Shown: positions 33,464 through 44,952 of the stretch, piece after piece | Layout: each line of letters starts with the position of its first letter | How positions within the stretch are numbered: the stretch's first letter is position 1 | Assembly: GCA_940337035.1 (NCBI GenBank) | Contig: OW679197.1 | Span: 36,958,466-37,022,465, forward strand | Origin: Agriotes lineatus | Lineage: Eukaryota > Arthropoda > Insecta > Coleoptera > Elateridae | Reading direction: 5' to 3' | DNA length: 64,000 bases | Notes under the pieces: model-generated | What the model saw: the letters and a program-made list of their open reading frames with translations, nothing else | What the model was told of the DNA's origin: nothing | Databases searched by the model: none | Translations under genes and position numbers: made by a program

Positions 33464-34747
33464 CATTTATAATGCATGCTTTAGAACAGGTTACTTTCCA
33501 ACTTCTTGGAAAAGAGCACACATTATATTGTTTAACAAACCAGGAAAGAATCCACACGATCCCTCGAATTATAGACCCATTAGCCTTCTAACAGCCTTCT
33601 CAAAACTTTTTGAAAAGTGCATTTCCAATAGATTAAATAATGAATTAGTCAGTAATAACACCATCCCGGCTTTTCAATTCGGATTTAGACCTAACCATTC
33701 GACAAATCATCAACTCTCAAGAATCTCAGAAACCATCGAGGGGTTTTGAATCCAAACAACACACACTAATAGCCTTTATTGACATCGCCAAGGCATTTGA
33801 TACTGTTTGGATACTTGGATTGATTTACAAATTAATGAATATAAACTTACCCAATTACTTACTGTTAATTCTTATATCTTTTAGTTTATAAGTTTTCAAG
33901 TTCGAATCAACGTTACCCTATCCATAACTAAAAACATTCTGGCTGGAATTCCTCAGGGTTCAATATTAGGACCCATTCTTTACAACATTTTCATGTCGGA
34001 TATCCCACAGCTAGATCATTCAGCCATCGCTATGTACGCAGATGACACCGCCATCATCATGCAAAACGAAAACATAAACACCGCTGCTCAACATTTGCAA
34101 CTCAGCATGGATGAATTAAACGACTGGATGCAAAAATGGAATATCTCACTAAACCCAACGAAGTGCGAGGCCAAAATATTCACTTTGTGATTCCCTACAC
34201 TTCCACCAAGCATCATAATAAACTACCAGCCCATTCCTTGGATCCCGTCAGATCAAGGTGTCAAATATTTCGGTGTGTATTTGGACAAGAGACTAACCTG
34301 GAAACTACACATCAATAGGAAACTAAACGAATGCTATTCAAGATTAAATCAACTTTATCCAAGAATCAGTAGAAAATCTCCGCTAAAATTCGAATGTGGT
34401 CTTCTTATTTACACATATATTTTAAGATCAACAATGACCTATGCATGTACAGCATGGGGAGCTGCATCGAATTTAACGATAAAAAAATACAGGCTTTTCC
34501 AAACAAGTATCTTCGCATCATAACAAATGCGCCATGGTTCGTGCGCAATATTCAATTACACAACGAACTGCAAGTGCCCACAATAAAAACTTTTATTAAA
34601 AAGTGTGTTAAAACATTTAATGACAAAATTAGTGAGTGTCCCGGTGCTATCAGTTATTCGTTAGGTGACAAACAAATTCACAAACGATTAAAGCGCAAAC
34701 TACCTCAGGACCTACTCTCAACCGATGACGAACAACCTAGCGACTGA
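33464..34747 (+). pseudogene. jockey-like ORF2, RT C-terminal part (broken)
   Basis: Continues after the GC-rich insertion: NACFRTGYFPTSWKRAHII, NPHDPSNYRPISLLTAFSKL (about 33547), FQFGFRPNHSTNHQL (about 33674), a frameshift near 33750, GIPQGSILGPILYNIFMSDI (about 33948) and MYADDTAIIM (about 34031), so the catalytic YADD is kept. KYFGVYLDKRLTWK follows near 34265. It ends with LLSTDDEQPSD and a stop at 34747. At least three shifts. Confidence 0.7.
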
Positions 34748-34868
34748 GGATCTCCAAAGCAAAGGAGCTGACCTCTCCACGTGAATATTGTTAAAATTGT
34801 ATAATATGTGAACAATTCTGTGTGTAGCTAATACAGCTGATCCGGAAGACTATTATGTAAAAAAAAAT

Positions 34869-35984
34869 ACTTTTTTCACGACTCTGCACCAGTTGCTCTT
34901 CCTCTGAAATAGACCGTGTGACCCTGAGTAGTTCAGGCATCGTAGATGGTATTTGGAAATTTTAAAACAAATTAAATGTGCACAGTAAACACAGCAACAC
35001 ACCACCAAACCAGAACGCGTCTGGTGCCTATGGCGGCGTAGTGACTAGGTATAAAAATTTGCGAATACCTTACCTTTCCAACCGGAAATTGCTTACAGCA
35101 TGTTACTTCACTGGGTAGTACTCAAAGGAGCTGCTAGCTTTTGGCTCATAGCGTAAAAATTTTATCCACAGCTCACAGACGGCTAATGTGATTCCTAGCT
35201 TCTAACATTCCGGATTTAACAATGAAGGATTGTGAAAATCAAAGCAGGAGGGCATGCAATTGCAAATTGACGTGTTAAACCATGCGATAACAAAAGAAGG
35301 AAAGTGGAATTCAACACTGGAAAACACGTGCAGAGGAACGCATATGCACGTATGACAAATTTACAGAAGTGAAGGTGCTTGTTTCATTTCTTTGGAAAAC
35401 TTTCATACAGCGCGATAGCTGTGGCCGAAAATGCGATTTTGTAAGTCCTCTTAAGGGCGCCAAGTCTACTAAACAATCCTCCAGAACCATCAAGCGCCGA
35501 AACAATCGCTCCAGTCTGAACCTAGGCACTGAAGGCACCAACCGAAAGAAAAAGCCACAAGAACTCCCCAGAACTGACAACCAAGGTGCTTGGAAATGCG
35601 TACGTCCAGCAGCTAGGAACGCAAAAATTAAAACCAAAGGATGGAATGAATCTATAACTGCGGAAACGAAATCGGGCCCGATTAATTAATAACAGTAGAT
35701 ACCAAACATAAATGGTGTATTTATTTGACATAGGAACCCTAACGCGGCAAAAATATATCAAAAGTACTTCGTATGTGTGCCTGATTAACACTAAAAATAA
35801 ATTGTATGACCTTTAACGTTTAACCTATTGCAGTACAGACGGATGTCTCGGAATGTAACCTGAGATATTCAAAAGCTAGCGATGATGCATGCAAATTACG
35901 GAAGTTTTATGTAACATGGGCGCCATTCCTCAATGTGACTGTCCGACAGGAGAATACAGCATGTCACCAGGAGGAAAGATCCTT
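34869..35984. other. non-coding DNA, nothing recognised
   Basis: An open frame at 35411-35689 is lysine/arginine-rich but shows no domain. No repeat ends were found. Confidence 0.4.
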
Positions 35985-36280
35985 CTTCTTTAACTGGTGG
36001 CTTATCTGTTCCGGATGTTGGCTATCATTGTAGCTATCTCTGTCTTGTTGACAGAGCCTACTGCTAGGCGAATGTATGGTGCTAGCGTAATTAGCCAGAA
36101 ATCCCGGTCACAGCAAGGCATAGTGCAGAAGCAAATAGCCTTGAGTTTTTCGCGTGGGGCACGGTCTCGTTGTTCTACCGTATTTTGGCCGCGAGGCCAC
36201 TGTTGTTTTAAAATCCCAGGCAAAGGCGACAAGTAGTCGTCAAAATCTTCCATAACCCGCTGAGTATCGTATGTTGGCAA
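35985..36280 (-). pseudogene. RTE-like LINE 3' fragment
   Basis: The minus-strand frame ends IATMIANIRNR followed by a stop and a GAAGAA tail (plus-strand CTTCTTC at 35982-35988). A C-terminus of this form is common in one insect RTE-like group. Upstream coding is not recognisable. Confidence 0.4.
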
Positions 36281-37084
36281 CGTACCTGCAAGCTAATGGC
36301 AAGCTACATCTGTATAGTATCGTCATCCTGACCGCATTCATATTAGCTCCAACTATCGATTCCTTGTTTGCGCGTTTCCAACCGCCGCGCCGTCTCGTAA
36401 ATCAGATAAAAAGAGATGGGCGCAGCCAAAAAAGTAGCGTGTTACAATTGGCCAAAGAGAGGCAATCATCTAATCGTCTGAACAGAATTGCCTGGAGGCT
36501 GGATCAGGTTTCTGTTACTTGCACTGGTTGTTGTCCCCAACGTTTGAGCACAAAGGGCGAGACTACACCCTTGTTTTAAGACAATGTAGTCAATGTCACT
36601 CAAACGGACTAGGATATTTGTGACTACTCTGAAACGCAGCCTCACGTTTCATAAGTTTAGGCTTCTAGCATCAACGTAAATGAACCAAACTATAATAGTC
36701 GATGGATTTATTACAAAAATAAAAGTTCTATTTATAGAATCATAATTGCTTAGGAACTACGATTAAAGTACAAAGTGTTTTAAATTTACTGTGTCACGAT
36801 ATAACATTTCATAACAGATATCAGCGTTTTCAAGGCAGTTTATTTCCGCTATATCTGCATTTACGTTACACTGAACTCTGATATTAGGCCGTTTATTTAC
36901 GTAAGTTGCTTGCTTGCAGGTTACGGCATTTAAACTTCGTGCATTATAAAATCAGCATTGTGTATAAAACTTATGAACTGGATTTCGTAAATTTTGGAAC
37001 TGAAATTTAGTTTGTTTAATTCAAGATTAAACATATTGCCAACTGTAAGTTAAGAACTACAAACAAAAGGAGAAGATCTCCACA
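36281..37084. other. no recognised feature
   Basis: Open frame 36271-36579 has no domain. The interval up to 37084 is AT-rich and might include the downstream LTR of the BEL/Pao remnant, but I cannot find its edges. Confidence 0.35.
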
Positions 37085-37607
37085 AATAATCTACTTATAA
37101 ATACACTACACTGTTTCCACCACATTAATTGTCTTTAAGGGATATTCTTCTACTGCTAACTGGCTTTGTTTGGGTGGAAGCTTCCTTCGGAGTATTTTTC
37201 TCCGGATAGAATAGAGTACTCCTATTATAGCAGCGGCTCTCAAAATACTGATGATTATTCCGCTGGAGAGGTAGGAGCGATGTCGGATGGCTCTCCATGC
37301 TACTTCCTTCAGATGCTGCTGAAGGTCCAACCGAAAAGTCTGTAAATCTTCGAAGTGGTTCGATTGCGGCGACACTGGCTCCTCTGCTATATCTGAAAAA
37401 TAGTTTCGGGTTACCGTGTCCTTGAATTTGTTGCCAATTGGTGTGGAACATCTCGCCAACGTTACTCTGCTGCCTCTTCCTTTGGAGACAAATAATAAAG
37501 TTGACGCTGCGTTCACCCGCCTTGTATGGGTGAATATGACAATGGATGTCACTCTTGCTGAGATGAATTCCCTCGCAGACTTTGATAAGCCGTCTTCTTG
37601 ATTTCAT
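37085..37607 (-). pseudogene. membrane-anchored tail of the BEL/Pao remnant
   Basis: A minus-strand frame has a hydrophobic segment (SSGIIISILRAAAIIGVLYS, about 37270-37210) followed by a basic tail, preceded in another frame by a cysteine-containing extracellular-like part. This layout suits the end of an envelope-like glycoprotein as found in some BEL/Pao and gypsy elements. At least one frameshift separates the parts. The envelope call is inference from layout; no specific family is recognised. Confidence 0.35.
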
Positions 37608-37688
37608 CCTCGATTAGGGGCTAGGTGCTTAGCATTGTGTTTATCGTTTTCTGAACTTCTTGCTGCCATTTCTTGAATCCACTTTCCA

Positions 37689-38845
37689 CTATGGCGTGGA
37701 ATATTTAGTATCAGATTTTTCATTTTCTGAATTCCTGGTTGCCGTTTCTTGGTTCCGCCCTACACCGGGTGTCAAGTTTTTAGTGGACTCGGAGGGTTTT
37801 TCGTTTTCTGCAGTTCTTGCCGCTGTTTCTCGATGCCACCTTCCACTAGGTGCTAAGTTTTTAGTGAACTCGGAGGGTTTCTCGATTGCTGCAGTTCTGG
37901 ATGCCATTTCTTGATGCCACCCTCCATCCACTAGGTCCTAAGCTTTTAGTGAACTCGTTTCTTGTTTGCGGCAGTTATTGTTGCAACTTCTTGGCTCCAT
38001 CCATCGCTAGGCGCGAAGTGTTTGGTGTCGGATTTTTCTTTTCCTGCATTTCTTGCCGTCATTTCTTGGCTCCACCATTCATTGGGCGAGAAGTGCTTGG
38101 TACCAGAATTTTCATTTTCTGACTTGTTGGCTGCCATTTCTTGGTTGCGCCATCCACCGGGTGTCAAGTTTTTAGTGAGCTCGGAGGTGTTCTCGTTTGC
38201 TGCAGTTATTGTTGCCATTTCTGGGCTGTATCCAGCGCTTGGAGCTGCTTTAGAAGCATCTGGAAGACTTCCAACGCTTTGTTCGTAGCCTGCAATTTCC
38301 TTTTCTTTGTGTTCACCGACTTTGTGAATGGGAACTTCGAGAATGCGGACTTCGTGAATGAGGCTTTTGGAAACTCCATGCACTTGGTGATTTTCTTGCG
38401 GATGAGAAGGTGCTATTTTTACATATTCGATGATAGCTGGACGTTCAACTCCCGTATTCTTTATATTGGCAGCTACTATCGCTCGTTCTTCCGCTGTAGA
38501 ATCGGTTGTTGATAGTTGTTCCACCTGCTGGATTGTTACTCCTTGGTTGGATTTATTGGATGCGGAATGAGTCTCTTGGACTGTCTCAGTAATTTTTTCT
38601 TCGCATACCTGATCTTCTGTAAGAAACTTCCGTTGGACAAGTACTTCTACTATTTGCCACGATTTGCCAATCGTAGTATTGATTTTAACGTTGTTGTCCC
38701 GATGTTGACTGATTTGAACCATTGCTGTGGCTAGTAGCACTTGGCTGCCTTTTGCGTCGAAGTTGGCGGTAATGATAGTTGAATTTGGCTTCTTCCCTGA
38801 AGCGTTGAAGGTCTGCATAGTTGCTGCGTGAGCTGATGTCTTCAT
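37689..38845 (-). pseudogene. gag-derived ORF with tandem 25-28-residue repeats
   Basis: An open frame of 299 codons (38845-37946) starts inside BEL/Pao-type sequence with GSQVLLATAMVQI, which resembles the start of the BEL protease, but no DSG active site follows. After about 170 residues come repeats of the type TKNLTPGGWRNQEMAA.NSENE, also seen in the next frame down to 37689. I count about seven units of 75-84 bp. No pol domains lie between these and the membrane-anchored tail. Confidence 0.55.
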
Positions 38846-39299
38846 CTTCTGAGCTGGTAGCGACCTTGATGGTGGTTGTGCCTTATGAAGCAGAGTATGA
38901 TGCGGATAATGACAGATTTGACAGTTGAAAAAAGAACGACATGATATATTGGAATCGAGTCACAATCATAGAAAGCACAACCGATTGGTTCTTACCACTT
39001 GTTTTTCATTTGTGGGTAGCCTTTGGAATTGACCACAGTTATCGATGTGATGATCTCCATGGCACAGCTTGCAATTAAGAGATGCGGAAGCATAAGTCTT
39101 CTGTGGTCTTTCCTGTATTGATTTTCAAGCTCCACCAATGGATTCCAGGGACTGGGACCGCATATGCAAAAATGCCTGAACTTCATTTGGGCATTGAAGC
39201 AACTGCTCATATAATTTATTAGTCTCAGGATCCCACTTTCGAGCAATCGCCCTGTTGATCGATGGACCACAACTGTCGGTGGAGATGCCCAGGTTCTTG
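38846..39299 (-). pseudogene. BEL/Pao gag with zinc knuckles (broken)
   Basis: The gag packages element RNA. Minus strand from 39299: NLGISTDSCGPSINRAIARK and KWDPETNKLYEQLL, a stop near 39130, then CKLCHGDHHIDNCGQF (about 39075) and CQICHYPHHTLLHK (about 38905), the paired knuckles typical of BEL/Pao gag. The 5' part is lost in the assembly gap. Confidence 0.65.
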
Positions 39300-39399
39300 N
39301 NNNNNNNNNNNNNNNNNNNNNNNNNNNNNNNNNNNNNNNNNNNNNNNNNNNNNNNNNNNNNNNNNNNNNNNNNNNNNNNNNNNNNNNNNNNNNNNNNNN
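39300..39399. other. assembly gap (100 N)
   Basis: A round 100-N block, probably of unknown true size, between the BEL/Pao gag and the 3' end of the RTE-like LINE. Open frames through it are artefacts. Confidence 1.
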
Positions 39400-39435
39400 C
39401 CTACCCGCAGAAGAAAGATTCACCGAAATGGAATA

Positions 39436-42400
39436 AGAACTACTTCTACTTCTATGGCGCTACAGCCCGATTCGAGCCTTGGCCTCCTCCAATTTCTTCC
39501 TCCATCCATCTTTGTCCATTGCGCATGATTTCCAGTTTCGGACACCTAAGATCTTCTTTGCGTCCACGGCAACGTTATCTTCCCATCTTTTCTTGGGCCT
39601 GCCTACCGGTCTTCTACCTTCCATTTTTCCCATTAATGCTCTCTTAGGGATTCTTTCGTTTGTCATTCTGATTGTATGGCCAGCCCACCGCAGTCTATTT
39701 ATTCTTATGTGTGTTTCAATTGATGTCTCTCCTAAGTGTTGATACAATTCATAATTATAACGTACTCTCCATACTCCATTGTCGTTTATAGGCCCTAAAA
39801 TTCTTCGTAGTATTTTCCTCTCGAACCCATTTACTGCTTCCACTGCTGCCTGATTGAATACCCAGATTTCGCTGCCGTAGGATAGTATTGGTCGTATGAC
39901 TGTCTTATATATCCTTATTTTTGTATTGCGATGTATGTCTTTGGTTTTAAAGGTTAGCAATAAGGTAAAATAAGCTTTATTCGCGAGAGTTACCCTTCTT
40001 CTAATCTCTCTTTCTTCACTTCCATCTGTTGTGATGCTTACCCCTAAGTATATGAAATGGTCAACCATTTCTAAATTGTCATCTCTGATAGTCATGTTCT
40101 GGAGCGGAATATTTGCTCTTGTTTGGACTAATATCTTTGTTTTATGACTATTTATAATTAGTCCTATTTCTTTTGCCCCATCCTGTAGTTCTATGTATGC
40201 GTTTTTTGCCATTGTCATAGATCTTGCCATTATGTTTATGTCATCGGCATATGCTACCATCTGAGTTGATTTATTATACAGCAGGTTGTTCTTATTGACC
40301 GACATTTTTCTCACCGCATATTCCAGAGCTAGGTTAAATAGCATCGGTGCTAGTCTATCTCCCTGTTTCAGTCCTTGCGTTATATTTATTGGTTCTGTTA
40401 GTTGGCTTTGTATTTTAATGTGTGCTTCGGTGTCAGACATCGTTAGTTTGGTTAGTCTCACCAATTTCATAGGTAACCCTAGTTCGATCATAATCTGGTA
40501 TAGCTTATTTCTGTTGATGCTATCATATGCCTGGCGAAAATCAACGAATATTTGATATATATCTGTGTCATGTTCCCAGCCTTTACTAAGAATCTGTTTG
40601 ACTGTAAACAGTTGGTCCGTGGTTGATCTTCCAGACCTAAATCCAGATTGATATTCTCCTATCAAGTTTTCGATGTATGGTGTCAGTCTCTGGCTTAGAA
40701 TATGGGTGAATATTTTGTATGTTGTACAGAGGAGTGATATGCCTCGATAGTTTGTACACTGCAGCTTATCGCCTTTCTTATGTATTGGACATATAATGCT
40801 TTTTGTCCAGTCCGTGGGTATAATTTCCTCTCTCCATATCTGTGACATCAATGAATGTATTGTTTCCACTATTACGTTTCCCCCGCATTTTAGCAGTTCT
40901 GCCGGCAGCATATCTACTCCTGGACTTTTACCATTCTTTTGGTCCTGTATTGCTTTCCGTACTTCCTCTATTGAGGGCGGTTCTGTCGTTTCTTCGTTGT
41001 GTTCTGTCCCTTCGGGTATGTTATATTCTGGTTGTGGCATATTTTCTTCACCATTCAGAAGTTCCTGGAAATATTTCCTCCATGTATCTTTTATATCTTC
41101 CAGTTTACTAATTATTTTTCCAGATGTATCTCTGCATAAATTTGTTCGAGGTTTATATCCTTCTCTTAGGGATTTTAAGTATCTGTAGGCATTTCTCGTG
41201 CGGTTTGTTTTGAGATCCTCTTCCATTTGAATTATTCGTTCGTTTTCATATACTCTCTTCTTTCTCCTACACACTTTGTCGGCTATACGTCTTTTTTCTT
41301 TGTATGTTTCAAGTTTTTCCCGTGTCGGCCTCTGTATGTGTCTCTTGTACGCTTCATTCCTTTCTTGAATTGCCTGGTCACATTCTTCATCATACCATGT
41401 GTTTCTCCCTGGTCCTTGTCGTGTTCCCAGTAATTCTGAGGCTACTTCCATCGTTGTATTTTTTAGATGATCCCATTTCTTTTCTATAGACCACTGTTCT
41501 CCATTAGCATCAAGTTTTTGGCTTAGTTGTTCATTGAGCCTTTGTACTGTTTTTGGGTCTTTTAGCTTTTCTAGGTCTAGTTTAGTTTGCCTTGCCTGTC
41601 CGGCTTCCTTATTTCTGTTTATTTTACATCTAAATTTTGTTTGTACCAGGAAGTGATCCGTTCCACAGGAGGCACCTCTTCTGCTTTTCACATCGCATAT
41701 GCTAGTTGCAGCCCTTTTATCAATGATCACATGATCAATTTGATTAATCGTTACTCCATCCGGTGATCTCCACGTGCCCTTGTGGATGTCCTTGTGCGGA
41801 AAGCAAGTCGAACTAATCCTCATATTTCTGCTGGTTGCGAAGTTTACTAGTCTTTCCCCATTCTGATTTGAGTTTTCATGTAAGCTGTGTGCCCCTATTG
41901 TTTCCCGGTATTCCTCTTCTCTTCCTACCTGAGCGTTGAGATCGCCTATGATAATTTTTATGTCATTTTTTGGGGACGAGTCGTAGACTCTCTCTAATAA
42001 TTGGTAGAATTCATCTTTCATTTGGTCATCACTTACATTTGTCGGTGCATATGCATTTATTATGGATAGATTAAAAAACTTTGTTGCTATTCTGACTCTG
42101 CATATTCTGTCACTTATCGATTTATAATCTATTATAGATGATTTTAGTTTGTTGTCTACTATGAATGCTGTCCCTCTTTCTCTTTTCCCTTGATCTTTAC
42201 CACTAAATAGGATTGTATGTGTTTTTGTGTCTTTAATGCCGCTTCCCAACCAGTGTGTCTCTTGGATGGCTGTTATATCTAGCCCATACTTTTTAATTTC
42301 TTCGAGCAGGTTTCTTTCAGCTCCTGGTCTGAGCATCGTGTTGACATTCCATGTGCCCAATGCGAAGTCCATGTTCCTTAGCCTTAGTCGTCGTCGATAG

Positions 42401-42591
42401 ATCCGTCCATTCCGAGGCTTAATTGAAGGATTCGTAACTATTTATTTTTTACGGGGAAAGGGTTGCTAGCCCCAGGGGTAGTTAGCCCCACGCCCAACCT
42501 CCTTTTCGGAGGGCCATTTGCTCAGGTACCTCGGGGTTGCAAAGCCCGTACTAACATCTAAGATGTTAGCCCCTGAGGTCATGCTAACATA
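39436..42591 (-). mobile_element. full-length RTE-like LINE
   Basis: Minus-strand element with a 5' leader (42591-42373) containing GTTAGCATGACCTCAGGGGC and the paired CCTCCGAAAAGGAGG, a single long ORF, and a GAAGTA-repeat tail at 39438-39452. The gap lies 36 bp beyond the tail, so target duplications cannot be read. Confidence 0.8.
39460..42372 (-). CDS. intact LINE endonuclease-reverse transcriptase, 970 aa
   Basis: Nicks DNA and reverse-transcribes the LINE RNA in the nucleus. Start: ATG at 42372, first in frame after the leader. Endonuclease: TWNVNTM (7-13), AIQETHW with Glu38, YAPTNVSDD (108-116), GDLNAQVG with Asp144 and Asn146, CGTDHFLV with Asp239-His240. RT: KNGKSPGVDMLPAELL (479-494), NYRGISLL (541-548), GFRSGRSTTDQL (577-588), FVDFRQAYDS (609-618), TQGLKQGDRLAP (665-676), VAYADDINIM (706-715). 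C-terminal region: WAGHTIRM and GRPKKRWEDNV. All catalytic residues are present and there is no internal stop. The length and lack of ORF1 fit RTE-type LINEs. Confidence 0.9.
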   Translation of the reverse strand: MDFALGTWNVNTMLRPGAERNLLEEIKKYGLDITAIQETHWLGSGIKDTKTHTILFSGKDQGKRERGTAFIVDNKLKSSIIDYKSISDRICRVRIATKFFNLSIINAYAPTNVSDDQMKDEFYQLLERVYDSSPKNDIKIIIGDLNAQVGREEEYRETIGAHSLHENSNQNGERLVNFATSRNMRISSTCFPHKDIHKGTWRSPDGVTINQIDHVIIDKRAATSICDVKSRRGASCGTDHFLVQTKFRCKINRNKEAGQARQTKLDLEKLKDPKTVQRLNEQLSQKLDANGEQWSIEKKWDHLKNTTMEVASELLGTRQGPGRNTWYDEECDQAIQERNEAYKRHIQRPTREKLETYKEKRRIADKVCRRKKRVYENERIIQMEEDLKTNRTRNAYRYLKSLREGYKPRTNLCRDTSGKIISKLEDIKDTWRKYFQELLNGEENMPQPEYNIPEGTEHNEETTEPPSIEEVRKAIQDQKNGKSPGVDMLPAELLKCGGNVIVETIHSLMSQIWREEIIPTDWTKSIICPIHKKGDKLQCTNYRGISLLCTTYKIFTHILSQRLTPYIENLIGEYQSGFRSGRSTTDQLFTVKQILSKGWEHDTDIYQIFVDFRQAYDSINRNKLYQIMIELGLPMKLVRLTKLTMSDTEAHIKIQSQLTEPINITQGLKQGDRLAPMLFNLALEYAVRKMSVNKNNLLYNKSTQMVAYADDINIMARSMTMAKNAYIELQDGAKEIGLIINSHKTKILVQTRANIPLQNMTIRDDNLEMVDHFIYLGVSITTDGSEEREIRRRVTLANKAYFTLLLTFKTKDIHRNTKIRIYKTVIRPILSYGSEIWVFNQAAVEAVNGFERKILRRILGPINDNGVWRVRYNYELYQHLGETSIETHIRINRLRWAGHTIRMTNERIPKRALMGKMEGRRPVGRPKKRWEDNVAVDAKKILGVRNWKSCAMDKDGWRKKLEEAKARIGL

Positions 42592-43310
42592 CTACTTTTC
42601 CTTAAATAATAAAAAATCTAAAGTAATTAACATTTTATATTATTTTTCCCAATTATAAATCTTTAAAGTATTCACATAAAAAAAATAATTTTAATATGTC
42701 TTGGTATGTGAAATTCCGAAAAATATTTAAAAAATCGAAAAATAAATTTTTAGCTAAAGTTGAAAGAAATTAGGGGTTTTCTGGTCTTGCGTTTGTTCAC
42801 TTAGCTCATTAAAATCTTACTTAATTTACGAAAAATTTTGACAATTTCGAAAAACTCCATCTTCTAAATAACTAAAAAGCACTCGGTATATATGATAAGG
42901 GCTAAATAGGATTTTGGACAAGCACAAATTATTGACGTAAACAGTTTTTTTGAAAAATCTAAAATAAAAATGTTTCCCATATTATGACGACTTTTTGGCG
43001 GACACTGTATAAGTCTTTATCCGCCAGGCGTACCTACTGTAAGTGTGTAAATTGAGCTCGATAGCTTGGCCAAAGGTGACGGTTACCCTACAGGTTAATA
43101 TTTCGATTTTATACGTGGTCTTGTCATACCTTCGAAACTTTCCCCATGACCTTTACCGGGTTTGATTTTAAAAGTTAATTTGCATCTTAAGATCCTTTAT
43201 AAATACGCGACGTAAAAAGTTGGCTTTTTTAAAGTCGCCATTTTGAAAATTTCGGACATGGGTAGAACTTCATGAGATGAACTTCTTAGGGCACATAATT
43301 CAACTGTCAG
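42592..43310. other. AT-rich DNA, nothing recognised
   Basis: No coding frame. The stretch TTTTTGGCGGACACTGTATA near 42990 resembles the end of a Tc1/mariner-like element, but no partner end was found. Confidence 0.4.
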
Positions 43311-43792
43311 GTGTAAACCCAGCCTAAGGCATTTTCGCGAAAACGGTAGTTTGCAATATTTTGCGATGCGTTGGAGATATAAAAAAATGTTACTAGAAAA
43401 CGTTATTTAAAATGTAATTTAAACCTCGCAGAACCAGTTTCAATGCAAAATTCGCATTTGGATTTTTTGTCATTTTGGGCGAAGGACGATTTTTTTATCA
43501 CTAAATATTCTAATTATTTAATTTTTTATTAAACTAAGAGGTTTAATTGGCATTATGCTGTCGTGCCAACGCAATTTACTTTAATTTGACGTTTCGTACT
43601 AATTGCCAATCAAAACTGAAAACGTGGCACTTCCCCCAAAATGAGAAAAAAAACTAAATACGAATTTTGCATTGAAACTTGTTAGACGGAGTTAAAATTA
43701 AGATTCTGAACTACTTTTTCTAGTAACGTTTTCCATATCTGTAACGCATCGCAAAGTTTGGGAAGTCATAATAGGCTGGGTTTGAAGTTCAC
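43311..43792. mobile_element. fold-back element with long inverted arms
   Basis: The left arm (43311-43505) pairs with the reversed right arm (43590-43792): shared blocks include AAACCCAGCCTA, TTTGCGATGCGTT, GTTACTAGAAAA and AGTTTCAATGCAAAATTCG, in order. About 80 bp of unpaired centre. Non-coding. Confidence 0.75.
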
Positions 43793-44697
43793 ATTTAAGT
43801 TGAGTATCTTAAAACATGTCACTAATCAATCTGTAAGACTGTGTAAAAATTCAAAACAGTACTCCTTCAAATTGCGAAAACATAGAGGTGTTTTCATGTT
43901 AAATGCTACAGTATATTGATATAGTAACTTGTTTTATATTGTGTTGGATCGTCGGTTTAATAACTAACCATAGGCGATTCGATCACAACTGTACCACTAT
44001 CATTAACTACCATATTTTCAAAAATTAAATCATTTATATTAATATAATATCACTGAATTTCCAGGTACACCTTTAGTGGTGAAAGGGAATTCTTCCCTAA
44101 TTTAAGGGGTTATGCCCGCTACCTATCTCCGCTACTGCTTAAGATGGCTCTTAGAATCGCACTCAGGGTGTGGTAGTAAAAGGCACTCAGCCTATGTGAA
44201 CACCTTGGCTGCCGTGAATATCATCGATGATACTCAGAAAATGTTTGGTTGCAATCCGTACAGCATTCAGTATAATTCTCGAGCTCTTTCTATTACTTGT
44301 TAGTAAAAGCTTAGTATTCTGCATGTAGCCTATTATAATGTCTCCTTTATTAAAATGAAAGAGTTGTCCTGGTTGCTTATGCAGAAAGGCAAAAACACCT
44401 GCCATGGGTAAATAAATGCAAATAGCAGGTTGGACCACCATATTTCCAGCACGGAAACCCCAAAATTCGCCAACCAAAAAAAAATAATAATACGTAGGTA
44501 TAACCCTTACAAGAAACAACTGGGGTGCTATTAATAAACAGAGTTATACGACACAATTAATAATTTGATACTGTAACTATAGATTCGAAAATGAATTAAG
44601 AACGCCATATTCGTGACACTCATTGCAACGCGATAGAAATCCATGTAATTAAGATGTGTGTGTTCAGGAAACTTTGAAATTGTCATTTGTTAAAGTA
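43793..44697. other. AT-rich DNA, no gene
   Basis: Nothing recognised apart from short A-runs. Confidence 0.4.
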
Positions 44698-44952
44698 CCG
44701 GGTGGGCATAAATGTCTGTGATCGCATTACCTTTGGAATAAGCAACGCTTTAAAAAATGAGGTATTCAACTACCTAACCTAAATATCAAATGTCATTCAT
44801 ATCATCATAACTGACATTCCTAGGTGTCAAAATGATTACAGATTACCATAATTTATTATTATAATTGAAATATAATGCTAACTAACATTTATAGTAAGTA
44901 TAAGTAGGGAATTCCATGGCTACCGGGATCACAGATATCTATGCCCACCCGG
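44698..44952. mobile_element. TA-flanked MITE
   Basis: 255 bp with near-identical inverted ends CCGGGTGGGCATA(A/G)AT continuing to CTGTGATC, flanked by TA on both sides, as for Tc1/mariner-type insertions. Non-coding. Confidence 0.8.

Larger units (their letters stand above)
27425..34868 (+). mobile_element. jockey-like LINE split by a GC-rich insertion
   Basis: ORF1 (27473-28620) and ORF2 (28610-30004 plus 33464-34747) overlap by an ATGGCGGTTAA, as in jockey-type elements. A short A-run at 34859-34867 marks the likely 3' end. The GC-rich block 30005-33463 interrupts ORF2 in the RT. Confidence 0.75.

Noticed and set aside
35411..35689. Basic 93-codon open stretch
   Set aside because: No family resemblance, no splice context, only lysine/arginine-rich low-complexity character.
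39255..39647. Open frames crossing the N gap
   Set aside because: Artefacts of unknown bases being translated through.
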